A stretch of 64,000 nt of DNA, taken from Burkholderia latens. GTDB taxonomy: Bacteria; Pseudomonadota; Gammaproteobacteria; Burkholderiales; Burkholderiaceae. Shown in pieces: positions 1-6,724 of this stretch; position 1 is the first letter of the stretch, and each line of letters opens with the position of its first letter. The DNA is taken from contig NZ_CP013438.1 in NCBI RefSeq assembly GCF_001718795.1, positions 62,001 to 126,000 of the forward strand, written 5' to 3'. Position numbers and translations under genes: made by a program. Under the pieces are notes generated by a model. That model searched no databases and had not been told where the DNA came from. It saw only the letters and a program-made list of their open reading frames with translations.

Positions 1-581
1 CCGCCCTTGTTCAGCCATTTGGGCGGCGCGCGCCACAGCCAGCCGACGAGCCCGGCGACGATGAACAGCCACGCGATTTCCGATTCCGTGATGAAGGTCA
101 CGGCGGCAAGCGTCAGGAAAATCGTCCACAGCAGTTTGTCGCGGCCGACGGTTTTGGTAGTGAGCTTGTACGCGCTCATCGCTATGATTCCGACCACCGC
201 CGCGCCGACACCGTAGAAGACGGCCTGCATCCACGACAGACCGCCGAAGTGCGAGTATGCAAATCCGAGCGCGAGCACCATCAGGAACGACGGCAGCACG
301 AACGCGAAACCGACCAGCGTCGCACCGAGCACCCGATAGTGGACGAACCCGAGGTAGATCGCGAGTTGGGCGGCCATCGGCCCCGGTGCGAGCTGCGCGA
401 GCGTGAGGCCTTCCTTGTAGTCCGCTTCGGTAATCCATCGGCGCTGCTCGACGAGATCCCGCCGCATGTAGCCGGCCAGCGCGACGGGGCCGCCAAAGCC
501 GAGCGCACCGAGCCGCAACATGTATCTGACCAGTTGGCCCAGCGAGTAACCGGGCGCCTGTGCCGTTACCGTCGTGGTCAT
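1..581 (-). CDS. chrA: Chromate transporter ChrA, 3' end outside window
   Basis: Inner-membrane chromate efflux pump. The visible part is the first 193 codons. It begins MTTTVTAQAPGYSLGQLV and shows the CHR-domain pattern: LGALGFGGPVALAGYM, then EGLTLAQLAPGPMAAQLAIYLG, then hydrophobic segments. The Phe-Gly-Gly-Pro and Ala-Pro-Gly-Pro motifs are characteristic of the family. The gene runs off the left edge, so its total length and second CHR half are unseen. Its ATG overlaps the chrB stop by four bases (ATGA), so the two are almost certainly translationally coupled in one minus-strand operon. Confidence 0.93.
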   Translation of the reverse strand, partial: MTTTVTAQAPGYSLGQLVRYMLRLGALGFGGPVALAGYMRRDLVEQRRWITEADYKEGLTLAQLAPGPMAAQLAIYLGFVHYRVLGATLVGFAFVLPSFLMVLALGFAYSHFGGLSWMQAVFYGVGAAVVGIIAMSAYKLTTKTVGRDKLLWTIFLTLAAVTFITESEIAWLFIVAGLVGWLWRAPPKWLNKG

Positions 582-1573
582 GACCGTCCTCCGGTTTCGC
601 TTTTTGCGCTCGCTGCGAAATGCGCGTGAAGCGCATCGAGCACCGCGCTCATCTGGTCGAGCAGTTGATCGTCGTTGTCCGTGCGTTGACGCGTGCCGGC
701 CATCACGGCCTCGAAGCCGTCCGCTTCGGGCACGGCCGGGCCGCCTACGTCGAGCGAATGCACGAGTTGTCCGATTCTGAGCAGGGCTGGATCCTGGGCA
801 AGCCCGAAGCTCGCGAGCAGAACCTCGAACGTCACGCGCTCGCCGACATGGGTGAACGCCGCGCCGTCGAAATCGAAGCCAAGCGCGTCGGCCGGACAGT
901 CCGCCGGCGATGCGAGCCAGACGAACCGTGCTTGCGCGTCGATAAAGCGGCGAATCAGCCACGCGCTGGCCACGCGATCGACCCACATGCGCTGGCGCGT
1001 CGCCCACGTGCGCCCCTGGTAGTCCGCGATCGCCAGCGGACGGATCGCGCGCTCGGCGGCGTGCGGTTCGCCCGGCGACAGCACGGTGTCGACGAGCGCG
1101 GCGAAATCCTGCAGGGCGACTTCCGCGCGGGTGGACGCATCGTTGGGGAAGTAGTCGATTGCGCGGAGCGTGTCGAAATTCTTGCGTACGCGGCGCAGCA
1201 GCCGGGCAAGCTCGGGCGCGGACTGTCCCGCGAGCGTCTTGCGGGCGTCTGCAAGCGCCTGCGTGAAGGCGGCGTAGTCGTCGCCGCGATCGAACAGTGT
1301 GCGGAATTCCCGCTCCTGCGACGCGTCCAGGCTCGGTGCATGCAACAGATGCGCGGCGCCGCCGCTCTCGGCAATCGCGGCGGCCAGCTCGCGAAGCGTG
1401 TCGTCGTGCGTTTCGGTGCACGGCAGCAGATACACGCCATCGCGCAGCACCGCGCAGCCCTTCGACTTCAGCGCACGCCAGAACCGCATCCGCGCCGTGG
1501 CGTTTTCGGTGGGAAGGGTCAGCACGAGCAGCGACCAGGTCGTCAGTATATCCATGTAGCAAATGCTACTCAT
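578..1573 (-). CDS. chrB: Chromate resistance regulator ChrB
   Basis: Chromate-responsive regulator or resistance protein that precedes chrA in many proteobacterial chr operons. The 331-residue protein has the N-terminal ChrB domain (LPTENATARMRFWRALKSKG, with a later GVYLLP) and the C-terminal ChrB domain (TWATRQRMWVDRVASAWLIR, FDFDGAAFTHVGERVTFE). Full length for the family. Two ATG starts are possible: 1573 and 1555 (MDILTTWSLLVLTLP). The second fits the conserved N-terminus better. A perfect dyad lies between them, which suggests autoregulation if the downstream start is used. The stop overlaps the chrA ATG. Confidence 0.92.
   Translation of the reverse strand: MSSICYMDILTTWSLLVLTLPTENATARMRFWRALKSKGCAVLRDGVYLLPCTETHDDTLRELAAAIAESGGAAHLLHAPSLDASQEREFRTLFDRGDDYAAFTQALADARKTLAGQSAPELARLLRRVRKNFDTLRAIDYFPNDASTRAEVALQDFAALVDTVLSPGEPHAAERAIRPLAIADYQGRTWATRQRMWVDRVASAWLIRRFIDAQARFVWLASPADCPADALGFDFDGAAFTHVGERVTFEVLLASFGLAQDPALLRIGQLVHSLDVGGPAVPEADGFEAVMAGTRQRTDNDDQLLDQMSAVLDALHAHFAASAKSETGGRS
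1556..1569. promoter_or_regulatory. Candidate chr operator dyad
   Basis: GTAGCAAATGCTAC has 6-base perfect arms around a 2-base centre. It sits directly upstream of the second possible chrB ATG (1555) and inside the first few codons if the 1573 start is used. The position suits a repressor site controlling chrBA. Its role is inferred from location and symmetry only. Confidence 0.4.
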
Positions 1574-1671
1574 GAGTGATGACTTCTACAAGATTGCGTT
1601 GATCGTGCGCGCGACGTGGACCCAGCGGCCCCGCGGACTGCACGCGACTCGCATTCGTCCAATTTACGCGG

Positions 1672-1691
1672 ATATACCCCTCCCCCCTATA
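1672..1691. promoter_or_regulatory. Upstream RcnR/DmeR-type operator half of a pair
   Basis: ATATACCCCTCCCCCCTATA: an AT-rich dyad flanking a C tract, the arrangement bound by CsoR/RcnR-family nickel and cobalt repressors. It lies about 50 bases before the dmeR-like ATG and about 37 bases upstream of a second copy. Confidence 0.6.
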
Positions 1692-1708
1692 CGGAAGCGC
1701 AAATTGCG

Positions 1709-1729
1709 ATATAGTCCCCCCCGGTATAT
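1709..1729. promoter_or_regulatory. Promoter-proximal RcnR/DmeR-type operator
   Basis: ATATA-GT-C7-GG-TATAT, a C tract bounded by perfectly complementary ATATA/TATAT arms. It ends 12 bases before the ATG at 1742. Known RcnR and DmeR operators have this G/C-tract-with-AT-arms form. Probably the autoregulatory site of the operon. Confidence 0.65.
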
Positions 1730-1741
1730 GAAGGGATCCCC

Positions 1742-2014
1742 ATGAGCCACACCATCAAGGAAAAGCAGAAGCTGCTGAATCGTGTCCGCCGCATCAAGGG
1801 ACAGGTCGAAGCGATCGAACGCGCGCTCGAGGACGAGCGCGGTTGCAACGAAATCCTCCGTCTGATCACGAGTGGCCGCGGCGCGATGAACGGCCTGCTC
1901 GCGGTCGTGCTGGAGGATCACATCCGCAGCCATCTGGTCGATGCCGAACATCACGAAGACGAAGGCAGCGCGACCGAGCAGCTGATCGAAGTCGTTCACA
2001 GCTATTTCAAGTAA
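1742..2014 (+). CDS. dmeR: CsoR/RcnR-family metal-sensing repressor (DmeR-like)
   Basis: Small all-helical metal-sensing repressor of 90 residues, the usual family length. It has the family opening (KEKQKLLNRVRRIKGQVEAIERALE) and then ERGCNEILRLITSGRGAMNGLLAVVLEDHIRSHLV. Candidate metal ligands are an N-terminal His (H3), the single Cys in RGCNEIL, and a downstream HH. A start His plus Cys plus His pattern is that of Ni/Co sensors (RcnR/DmeR) rather than copper sensors. Two C-tract operators lie just upstream, and a His-rich CDF exporter follows 11 bases after the stop. Cobalt or nickel response is inferred from this pairing. Confidence 0.88.
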   Translation: MSHTIKEKQKLLNRVRRIKGQVEAIERALEDERGCNEILRLITSGRGAMNGLLAVVLEDHIRSHLVDAEHHEDEGSATEQLIEVVHSYFK

Positions 2015-2025
2015 CCGAGGGCGGA

Positions 2026-3321
2026 ATGAGCAATTTCAGCGACGACGCCTTCGGCGCGGGGCACGATCACATCTTTCTCGGCGCCGCGCACGAGCAGAAC
2101 GAACGCAGGACCTGGATGGTGATTGCGCTGTGTGCGGCGATGATGGTGGCCGAGATCGCCGGCGGGTCGATTTTCGGCTCGCTGGCGCTGATCGCCGACG
2201 GTTTGCACATGTCGACCCATGCCGGCGCGATGCTGATCGCCGCGCTCGCCTATACCTATGCGCGCAAGCATGCGAACGACCCGCGCTTCGTGTTCGGCAC
2301 CGGCAAACTCGGCGATCTGGCAGGCTTCACGAGCGCAATCGTGCTCGCGATGATCGCGCTGCTGATCGGCTACGAGGCCGTCGCGCGCCTGCTCGCGCCG
2401 GTGCCGATCCACTTCGGCGAGGCGATTCCGCTCGCGATTGCCGGGCTGCTCGTCAACATCGCCAGCGTGTGGCTGCTGAGCGGCGACCATCACGGCCATA
2501 GCCATAGCCACGGCCATGGTCATCACCACGGGCACGCGCATGAAAATCATCACGACCACGACGATGAAGCCGAGACGCATCGGATCTTCGATCGGCACGG
2601 TGCGTTCGTCGTATCGGTGTTCGAGGATGGCGTGCCGCCCGTATTTCGCATCGCGCCCGCGACGCACGACACGAAGCCTGTCGATGCGAGCGCTGTGTCG
2701 GTGACGACGATCCGTGCCGACGGCACGCGCCAGACGTTCGCGATGCGCGATCGCGGCGGCTACCTGGAATCGATGGAAGCGATTCCCGAGCCGCACGCAT
2801 TCAATGCGATCGTCCGCGTGAACGGCCGCGAGCATGAGCTGGCGTTCGACGAATACGACCATGACCACGGCGCGACCGCGGCGGCAGCACGCGATCACAA
2901 CATCCGCTCGGCCTACGTCCACGTGATCGCCGATGCGGCCGTGTCCGTGCTGACGATCGTCGGGCTGCTGCTCGCGCGCGCGTTCGGCTGGGTGTGGATG
3001 GATCCGCTCGCCGGCATCATCGGCGCGCTCGTGATTGCAAACTGGTCGTACGGGCTGATGCGCGACACGGGCGCCATCCTGCTCGACACGAACCCGGACC
3101 GGCGTCTCGCCGACAACGTGCGCGGCGCAATTGAAGGCCACGGCGACCGCGTCGGCGACCTGCACGTGTGGCGGCTCGGACCGGGACACATGAGTGCGGT
3201 GGTGTCCGTGACGACGGACGATCCGGCGCGGGACGCGCGCTTTTATCACGGCGTGCTGCAGCGATTCCGGAACCTGTCGCACGTCACTGTCGAAGTCGTG
3301 CGAACGGCGCGGGAGCGATGA
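2026..3321 (+). CDS. dmeF: CDF-family Co/Ni efflux transporter DmeF-like
   Basis: Inner-membrane cation diffusion facilitator exporting divalent metal by proton antiport. It has 431 residues. The N-terminus carries HDHIFLG, followed by transmembrane segments with the HxxxD-type site in LIADGLHMSTHAG. A long cytoplasmic loop holds about a dozen His residues (around 158-184), then an extra domain, then the second membrane half with SAYVHVIADAAVSV and the C-terminal domain (LHVWRLGPGHMSAVVSV). This long His-rich and inserted-loop layout is that of DmeF rather than ZitB or CzcD. It is co-transcribed with the upstream repressor. Its stop overlaps the next ATG. Confidence 0.9.
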   Translation: MSNFSDDAFGAGHDHIFLGAAHEQNERRTWMVIALCAAMMVAEIAGGSIFGSLALIADGLHMSTHAGAMLIAALAYTYARKHANDPRFVFGTGKLGDLAGFTSAIVLAMIALLIGYEAVARLLAPVPIHFGEAIPLAIAGLLVNIASVWLLSGDHHGHSHSHGHGHHHGHAHENHHDHDDEAETHRIFDRHGAFVVSVFEDGVPPVFRIAPATHDTKPVDASAVSVTTIRADGTRQTFAMRDRGGYLESMEAIPEPHAFNAIVRVNGREHELAFDEYDHDHGATAAAARDHNIRSAYVHVIADAAVSVLTIVGLLLARAFGWVWMDPLAGIIGALVIANWSYGLMRDTGAILLDTNPDRRLADNVRGAIEGHGDRVGDLHVWRLGPGHMSAVVSVTTDDPARDARFYHGVLQRFRNLSHVTVEVVRTARER

Positions 3322-3509
3322 GCATGGCGGTCAAGTCTCCTTGCGTCGACGTCTGTTCGTTCGACGGCCGCACCGGTTACTGCGTCGCGTGCCTGCGAAC
3401 GCGCGAAGAAGCGCGCGGCTGGAAGAAGATGACGGATCACAAGCGCCATCAGATCGTGAACGACCGCGCGCGGCGGCATGCAAAGCTCGCGCGGGACACG
3501 ACGGACTGA
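3318..3509 (+). CDS. DUF1289 cysteine-motif protein
   Basis: Short 63-residue protein with the DUF1289 signature: PCVDVCSFD, eight residues between the cysteine pairs, then YCVACLRTREEARGW and KMTDHKRHQIV. The Cx3C-x8-Cx2C arrangement could bind zinc or an Fe-S cluster; the biochemical role of the family is not established. Its ATG overlaps the dmeF stop (ATGA), so it is translationally coupled to the metal efflux operon. Start chosen for that overlap. Confidence 0.85.
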   Translation: MSMAVKSPCVDVCSFDGRTGYCVACLRTREEARGWKKMTDHKRHQIVNDRARRHAKLARDTTD

Positions 3510-3513
3510 CTCC

Positions 3514-4722
3514 ATGATGAGCACACCGTCGCGGAGTGCCGGAAAGCCGCCGATTCCACGAACCGTATGGGCGCTGGGGCTGGTGAGCCTGTTCATGGAC
3601 CTGTCGTCCGAGCTGGTCCATGCGCTGTTGCCGATCTATCTGGTGACGACGATGGGCATGAGCGTCGCCGCCCTCGGCGTGCTTGAGGGCGCGGCCGAAG
3701 CTACTGCGATGATCGTCAAGGTGTTCTCCGGCGCGATCAGCGACTGGCTCGGGCGCCGCAAGGGGCTGCTGCTGCTCGGCTACGGGCTCGCGGCGTTGAC
3801 GAAGCCGTTGTTTCCGCTGGCCTCCACGCCGGGCGTCGTCGTGACGGCTCGCCTGCTCGATCGTGTCGGCAAGGGAATTCGCGGCGCGCCGCGCGACGCG
3901 CTGGTGGCCGACGTTGCCCCGCCTGAAATCCGCGGCGCGTGCTTCGGGCTGCGCCAGTCGATGGATACCGTCGGCGCGTTTCTCGGCCCGCTGCTCGCGA
4001 TCGGGCTGATGCTGTGGTTCGGCGACCGCATTCGGACGGTGCTGTGGTTCGCCGCGGTGCCCGCGTTCATCGCGATCGCGCTGATTGTCTTCGGCGTGCG
4101 CGAACCCGACCGCGACACGCCGGCGCGCGGATTCCGCTCGCCGCTGCGCTGGCGCGCGTTGACCGGGTTTCCGCGCAACTACTGGTTCGTCGTCGCGGCC
4201 GGCGCGACCTTTACGCTTGCGCGCTTCAGCGAGGCGTTCCTGGTGCTGCGCGCGCAGCAGACTGGGCTCGATGCCGCATGGATCCCGGCCGTGATGGTTG
4301 CGATGAGCGTCGCGTATTCGTTGTCCGCATGGCCGGTCGGCATCCTGTCGGACCGGCTCGATCGCCGCGTGCTGCTCGCCGTCGGCATGCTGCTGCTGAT
4401 CGTGGCCGACCTGCTGCTCGGTATCGGCGCGTCTACGCTGTCGATGTTCGCGGGCGTGGCAGTGTGGGGCCTGCACATGGGCTTTACGCAAGGCATTCTC
4501 GCCGCGATGGTGTCGGAAACGTCGCCCGCCGCCTTGCGCGGCGCCGCATTCGGCGTGTTCAACCTGATCGGCGGCATCTGCATGCTGCTTGCGAGCAGCA
4601 TCGCCGGCACGCTATGGGTGCGCTACGGTGCATCGGCCACGTTCATCGCCGGTGCCGCGCTGGTCGTGGTGCCGCTGTGCCTGTGCCGGTTCATGCCGCG
4701 AACGGGCTCGCCTGCGGCGTGA
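3514..4722 (+). CDS. MFS transporter
   Basis: Twelve-segment major facilitator of 402 residues. Family hallmarks: FMDLSSELVHALLPIYLVTTMG in segment 1, the loop 2-3 motif SGAISDWLGRRKG, DRVGKGIRGAPRDALVAD at the segment 4 region, LRQSMDTVGAFLGPLLA, and GILSDRLDRRVLL in the second half. Resembles the uncharacterised MFS group often annotated as tetracycline- or fosmidomycin-like efflux; substrate unknown. It follows the DUF1289 gene by four bases, so it is probably the last gene of the dmeRF operon. ATG 3514 or 3517 (MM) could both serve. Confidence 0.85.
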   Translation: MMSTPSRSAGKPPIPRTVWALGLVSLFMDLSSELVHALLPIYLVTTMGMSVAALGVLEGAAEATAMIVKVFSGAISDWLGRRKGLLLLGYGLAALTKPLFPLASTPGVVVTARLLDRVGKGIRGAPRDALVADVAPPEIRGACFGLRQSMDTVGAFLGPLLAIGLMLWFGDRIRTVLWFAAVPAFIAIALIVFGVREPDRDTPARGFRSPLRWRALTGFPRNYWFVVAAGATFTLARFSEAFLVLRAQQTGLDAAWIPAVMVAMSVAYSLSAWPVGILSDRLDRRVLLAVGMLLLIVADLLLGIGASTLSMFAGVAVWGLHMGFTQGILAAMVSETSPAALRGAAFGVFNLIGGICMLLASSIAGTLWVRYGASATFIAGAALVVVPLCLCRFMPRTGSPAA

Positions 4723-4800
4723 CGCGTCGCCGCCCGGTGTCGCGGGCAGCCTCCTGCCGTCGCGCTTGATCTCTTTCCGGGGCCACTCCCCACTTGTCGC

Positions 4801-4839
4801 TTTCATGTCTGAAAGATTGTGCGGCGTTTGCGATAGAAT
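4801..4839 (+). promoter_or_regulatory. Possible dicarboxylate symporter promoter/operator
   Basis: TTTCATGTCTGAAA (4801-4814) is an inverted repeat with 5-base arms. TAGAAT (4834-4839) resembles a sigma-70 -10 box. No convincing -35 hexamer is seen. It lies about 140 bases before the symporter ATG. Weak evidence. Confidence 0.25.
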
Positions 4840-4980
4840 GCCGACCCTGTTCGCGTTGGCGCTGCCCACCGACGAGCTCCGGTACTTGACGCGGCCCGCG
4901 CCGCGCGCGGCATTCCGCCCAATTCAATACCGGCGATTGACCTGCCGTTGGAAACACACGTTCTGTAATCTGGATTGCTA

Positions 4981-6285
4981 ATGAAGAAGAAGCACAACAT
5001 CACCCGGTACATCGTCATCGCGATGGTGCTGGGTATCGCCGTGGGCTACGCCTGTCATAGCGCGTTTCCCGACCCGAAAATGGCCAAGGAAGTCGCCGGC
5101 TACGTGTCGCTGCTGTCCGACGTGTTCCTGCGCCTGATCAAGATGATCATCGCGCCGCTGGTGTTCGCGACGCTGACGGTCGGCATCGCGCAGATGGGCG
5201 ACAGCGGGTCGGTCGGCCGCGTGGGCGTGAAGGCGTTCGGCTGGTTTTTCATCGCATCGGCCACGTCGCTGGTGCTCGGGCTCGTGACCGCGACGGTCCT
5301 GCAGCCGGGCAGCCACCTGAGCCTGCCGCTGCCGGCCGCCGATGCCACGCTCAACCTGAAGACGAGCGCATTCACGCTGAAGGACTTCGTCGTCCATCTG
5401 GTGCCGAAGTCGATCGCCGAGGCGATGGCGAACAACGAGATCCTGCAGATCGTCGTGTTCTCGATCTTCTTCGGTACCGCGCTGTCGGCGCTCGGCGAAG
5501 CCGGCAAGCGGCTGACTGCCGTGATCGACGATCTCGCGCAGGTCATGCTGAAAGTGACCGGCGCGGTGATGGGCTTCGCGCCGGTCGCGGTGTTCGCCGC
5601 GCTGGCGTCCACGGTCACGACGGAAGGGCTCGGCATCCTGCTCACGTTCGCGAAGTTCATGGCGAGCTTCTATCTCGCACTCGCGCTGCTGTGGGGCGTG
5701 CTGACGCTCGCCGGCGTGACGTTCCTCGGCAAGCGCGCGTTCACGCTGATCCGGTTGATTCGCGAGCCGTTCCTGCTGTCGTTCGCGACGGCGAGCTCCG
5801 AGGCCGCGTATCCGAAGCTGCTCGACGCGCTCGACCGGTTCGGCGTGAATCGCAAGATCTCGAGCTTCGTGCTGCCGATCGGCTTTTCGTTCAACCTCGA
5901 CGGCTCGATGATGTACTGCACGTTCGCGGTGCTGTTCATTTCCCAGGTGTACGGGATCGACCTGCCGCTCGGCACGCAAATCACGATGCTGCTGATGCTG
6001 ATGGTCACGTCGAAAGGGATGGCCGGCGTGCCGCGCGCGTCGCTCGTCGTGATCGCGGCGACGCTCAACCAGTTCCATCTGCCGGAAGCCGGGCTGCTGC
6101 TGATCATGGGCGTCGACATGTTCCTCGACATGGGCCGCTCTGCGACCAACGCGGTTGGCAACTCGATCGCGGCGGCCGTGGTTGCGAAGTGGGAAGGCCA
6201 GCTCGGCGATTCGCGCGACGACGCGGACGCGGGCGGCGGCGGGATCAAGCAGGTGGAGGTGCGCGACACGGCGACGTCCGCGTGA
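4981..6285 (+). CDS. Dicarboxylate/amino acid:cation symporter (SDF/DAACS)
   Basis: Inner-membrane secondary transporter of the DctA/GltP family, taking up C4-dicarboxylates or acidic amino acids with Na+ or H+. 434 residues. Signature regions: LIKMIIAPLVFATL, the re-entrant loop FATASSEAAYPKLL, FSFNLDGSMMYCTFAVLFI, MLMVTSKGMAGVPRASLVVIA, and the substrate segment MGVDMFLDMGRSATNAVGNS. The DMGRSATNAVGN form is shared by aspartate/glutamate- and dicarboxylate-type members, so the exact substrate is not settled. Monocistronic: a strong terminator follows. Start at ATG 4981 (MKKKHN); a TTG two codons upstream is less likely. Confidence 0.9.
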   Translation: MKKKHNITRYIVIAMVLGIAVGYACHSAFPDPKMAKEVAGYVSLLSDVFLRLIKMIIAPLVFATLTVGIAQMGDSGSVGRVGVKAFGWFFIASATSLVLGLVTATVLQPGSHLSLPLPAADATLNLKTSAFTLKDFVVHLVPKSIAEAMANNEILQIVVFSIFFGTALSALGEAGKRLTAVIDDLAQVMLKVTGAVMGFAPVAVFAALASTVTTEGLGILLTFAKFMASFYLALALLWGVLTLAGVTFLGKRAFTLIRLIREPFLLSFATASSEAAYPKLLDALDRFGVNRKISSFVLPIGFSFNLDGSMMYCTFAVLFISQVYGIDLPLGTQITMLLMLMVTSKGMAGVPRASLVVIAATLNQFHLPEAGLLLIMGVDMFLDMGRSATNAVGNSIAAAVVAKWEGQLGDSRDDADAGGGGIKQVEVRDTATSA

Positions 6286-6307
6286 TTTTCGCGTGTAAAT
6301 GATGTTT

Positions 6308-6340
6308 GCCGGCCTGAATTCGACAGCGATTCAGGCCGGC
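6308..6340 (+). terminator. Terminator of the dicarboxylate symporter gene
   Basis: GCCGGCCTGAAT and its perfect complement ATTCAGGCCGGC form a 12-base-pair stem with a 9-base loop, 22 bases after the symporter stop. A short T run (TTTT) follows within ten bases. Confidence 0.8.
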
Positions 6341-6724
6341 GCGATATTTTCACGTGGGTATTTCGTTACCCTTTTCCGGCGATTTTCCGCTTCGCCGACA
6401 TCTCCTCCGCCCTTCCAGTCGCACCGCATTTGAGCCGGTGGCATCAATCCCCGCGCTAAAGCCCGGTCTTCCCGATATCGGCCGATATGCGTGAGTGAAC
6501 ATTCACTGTCGTGTCGCGGCACTCGCTGCTACGCGAGCACTCCGCAATTTTTTTCGATTTATATGAAGTTATTGTCGGCCGTGCGGTTACCGGACTAACG
6601 CGCGATGTCGATGTAATACCGACCGCACCGCATGATCGACCGGAAGTATTTGCGTATCGCCGATTGCCGGATCGTGCGGACGCGTCTCGTGTGAATGACT
6701 TCACCATTCAGGAGAGTCTCAGCC
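6341..6724. other. Gene-free region upstream of the NHL-like gene with two palindromes
   Basis: No supported gene. The region holds ATATCGGCCGATAT (6475-6488, perfect 14-base palindrome) and AGTGAACATTCACT (6494-6507, 6-base arms, 2-base centre), with a moderately AT-rich stretch near 6545-6570 that could be a promoter. The second palindrome resembles a TetR/GntR-type operator. Confidence 0.4.
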
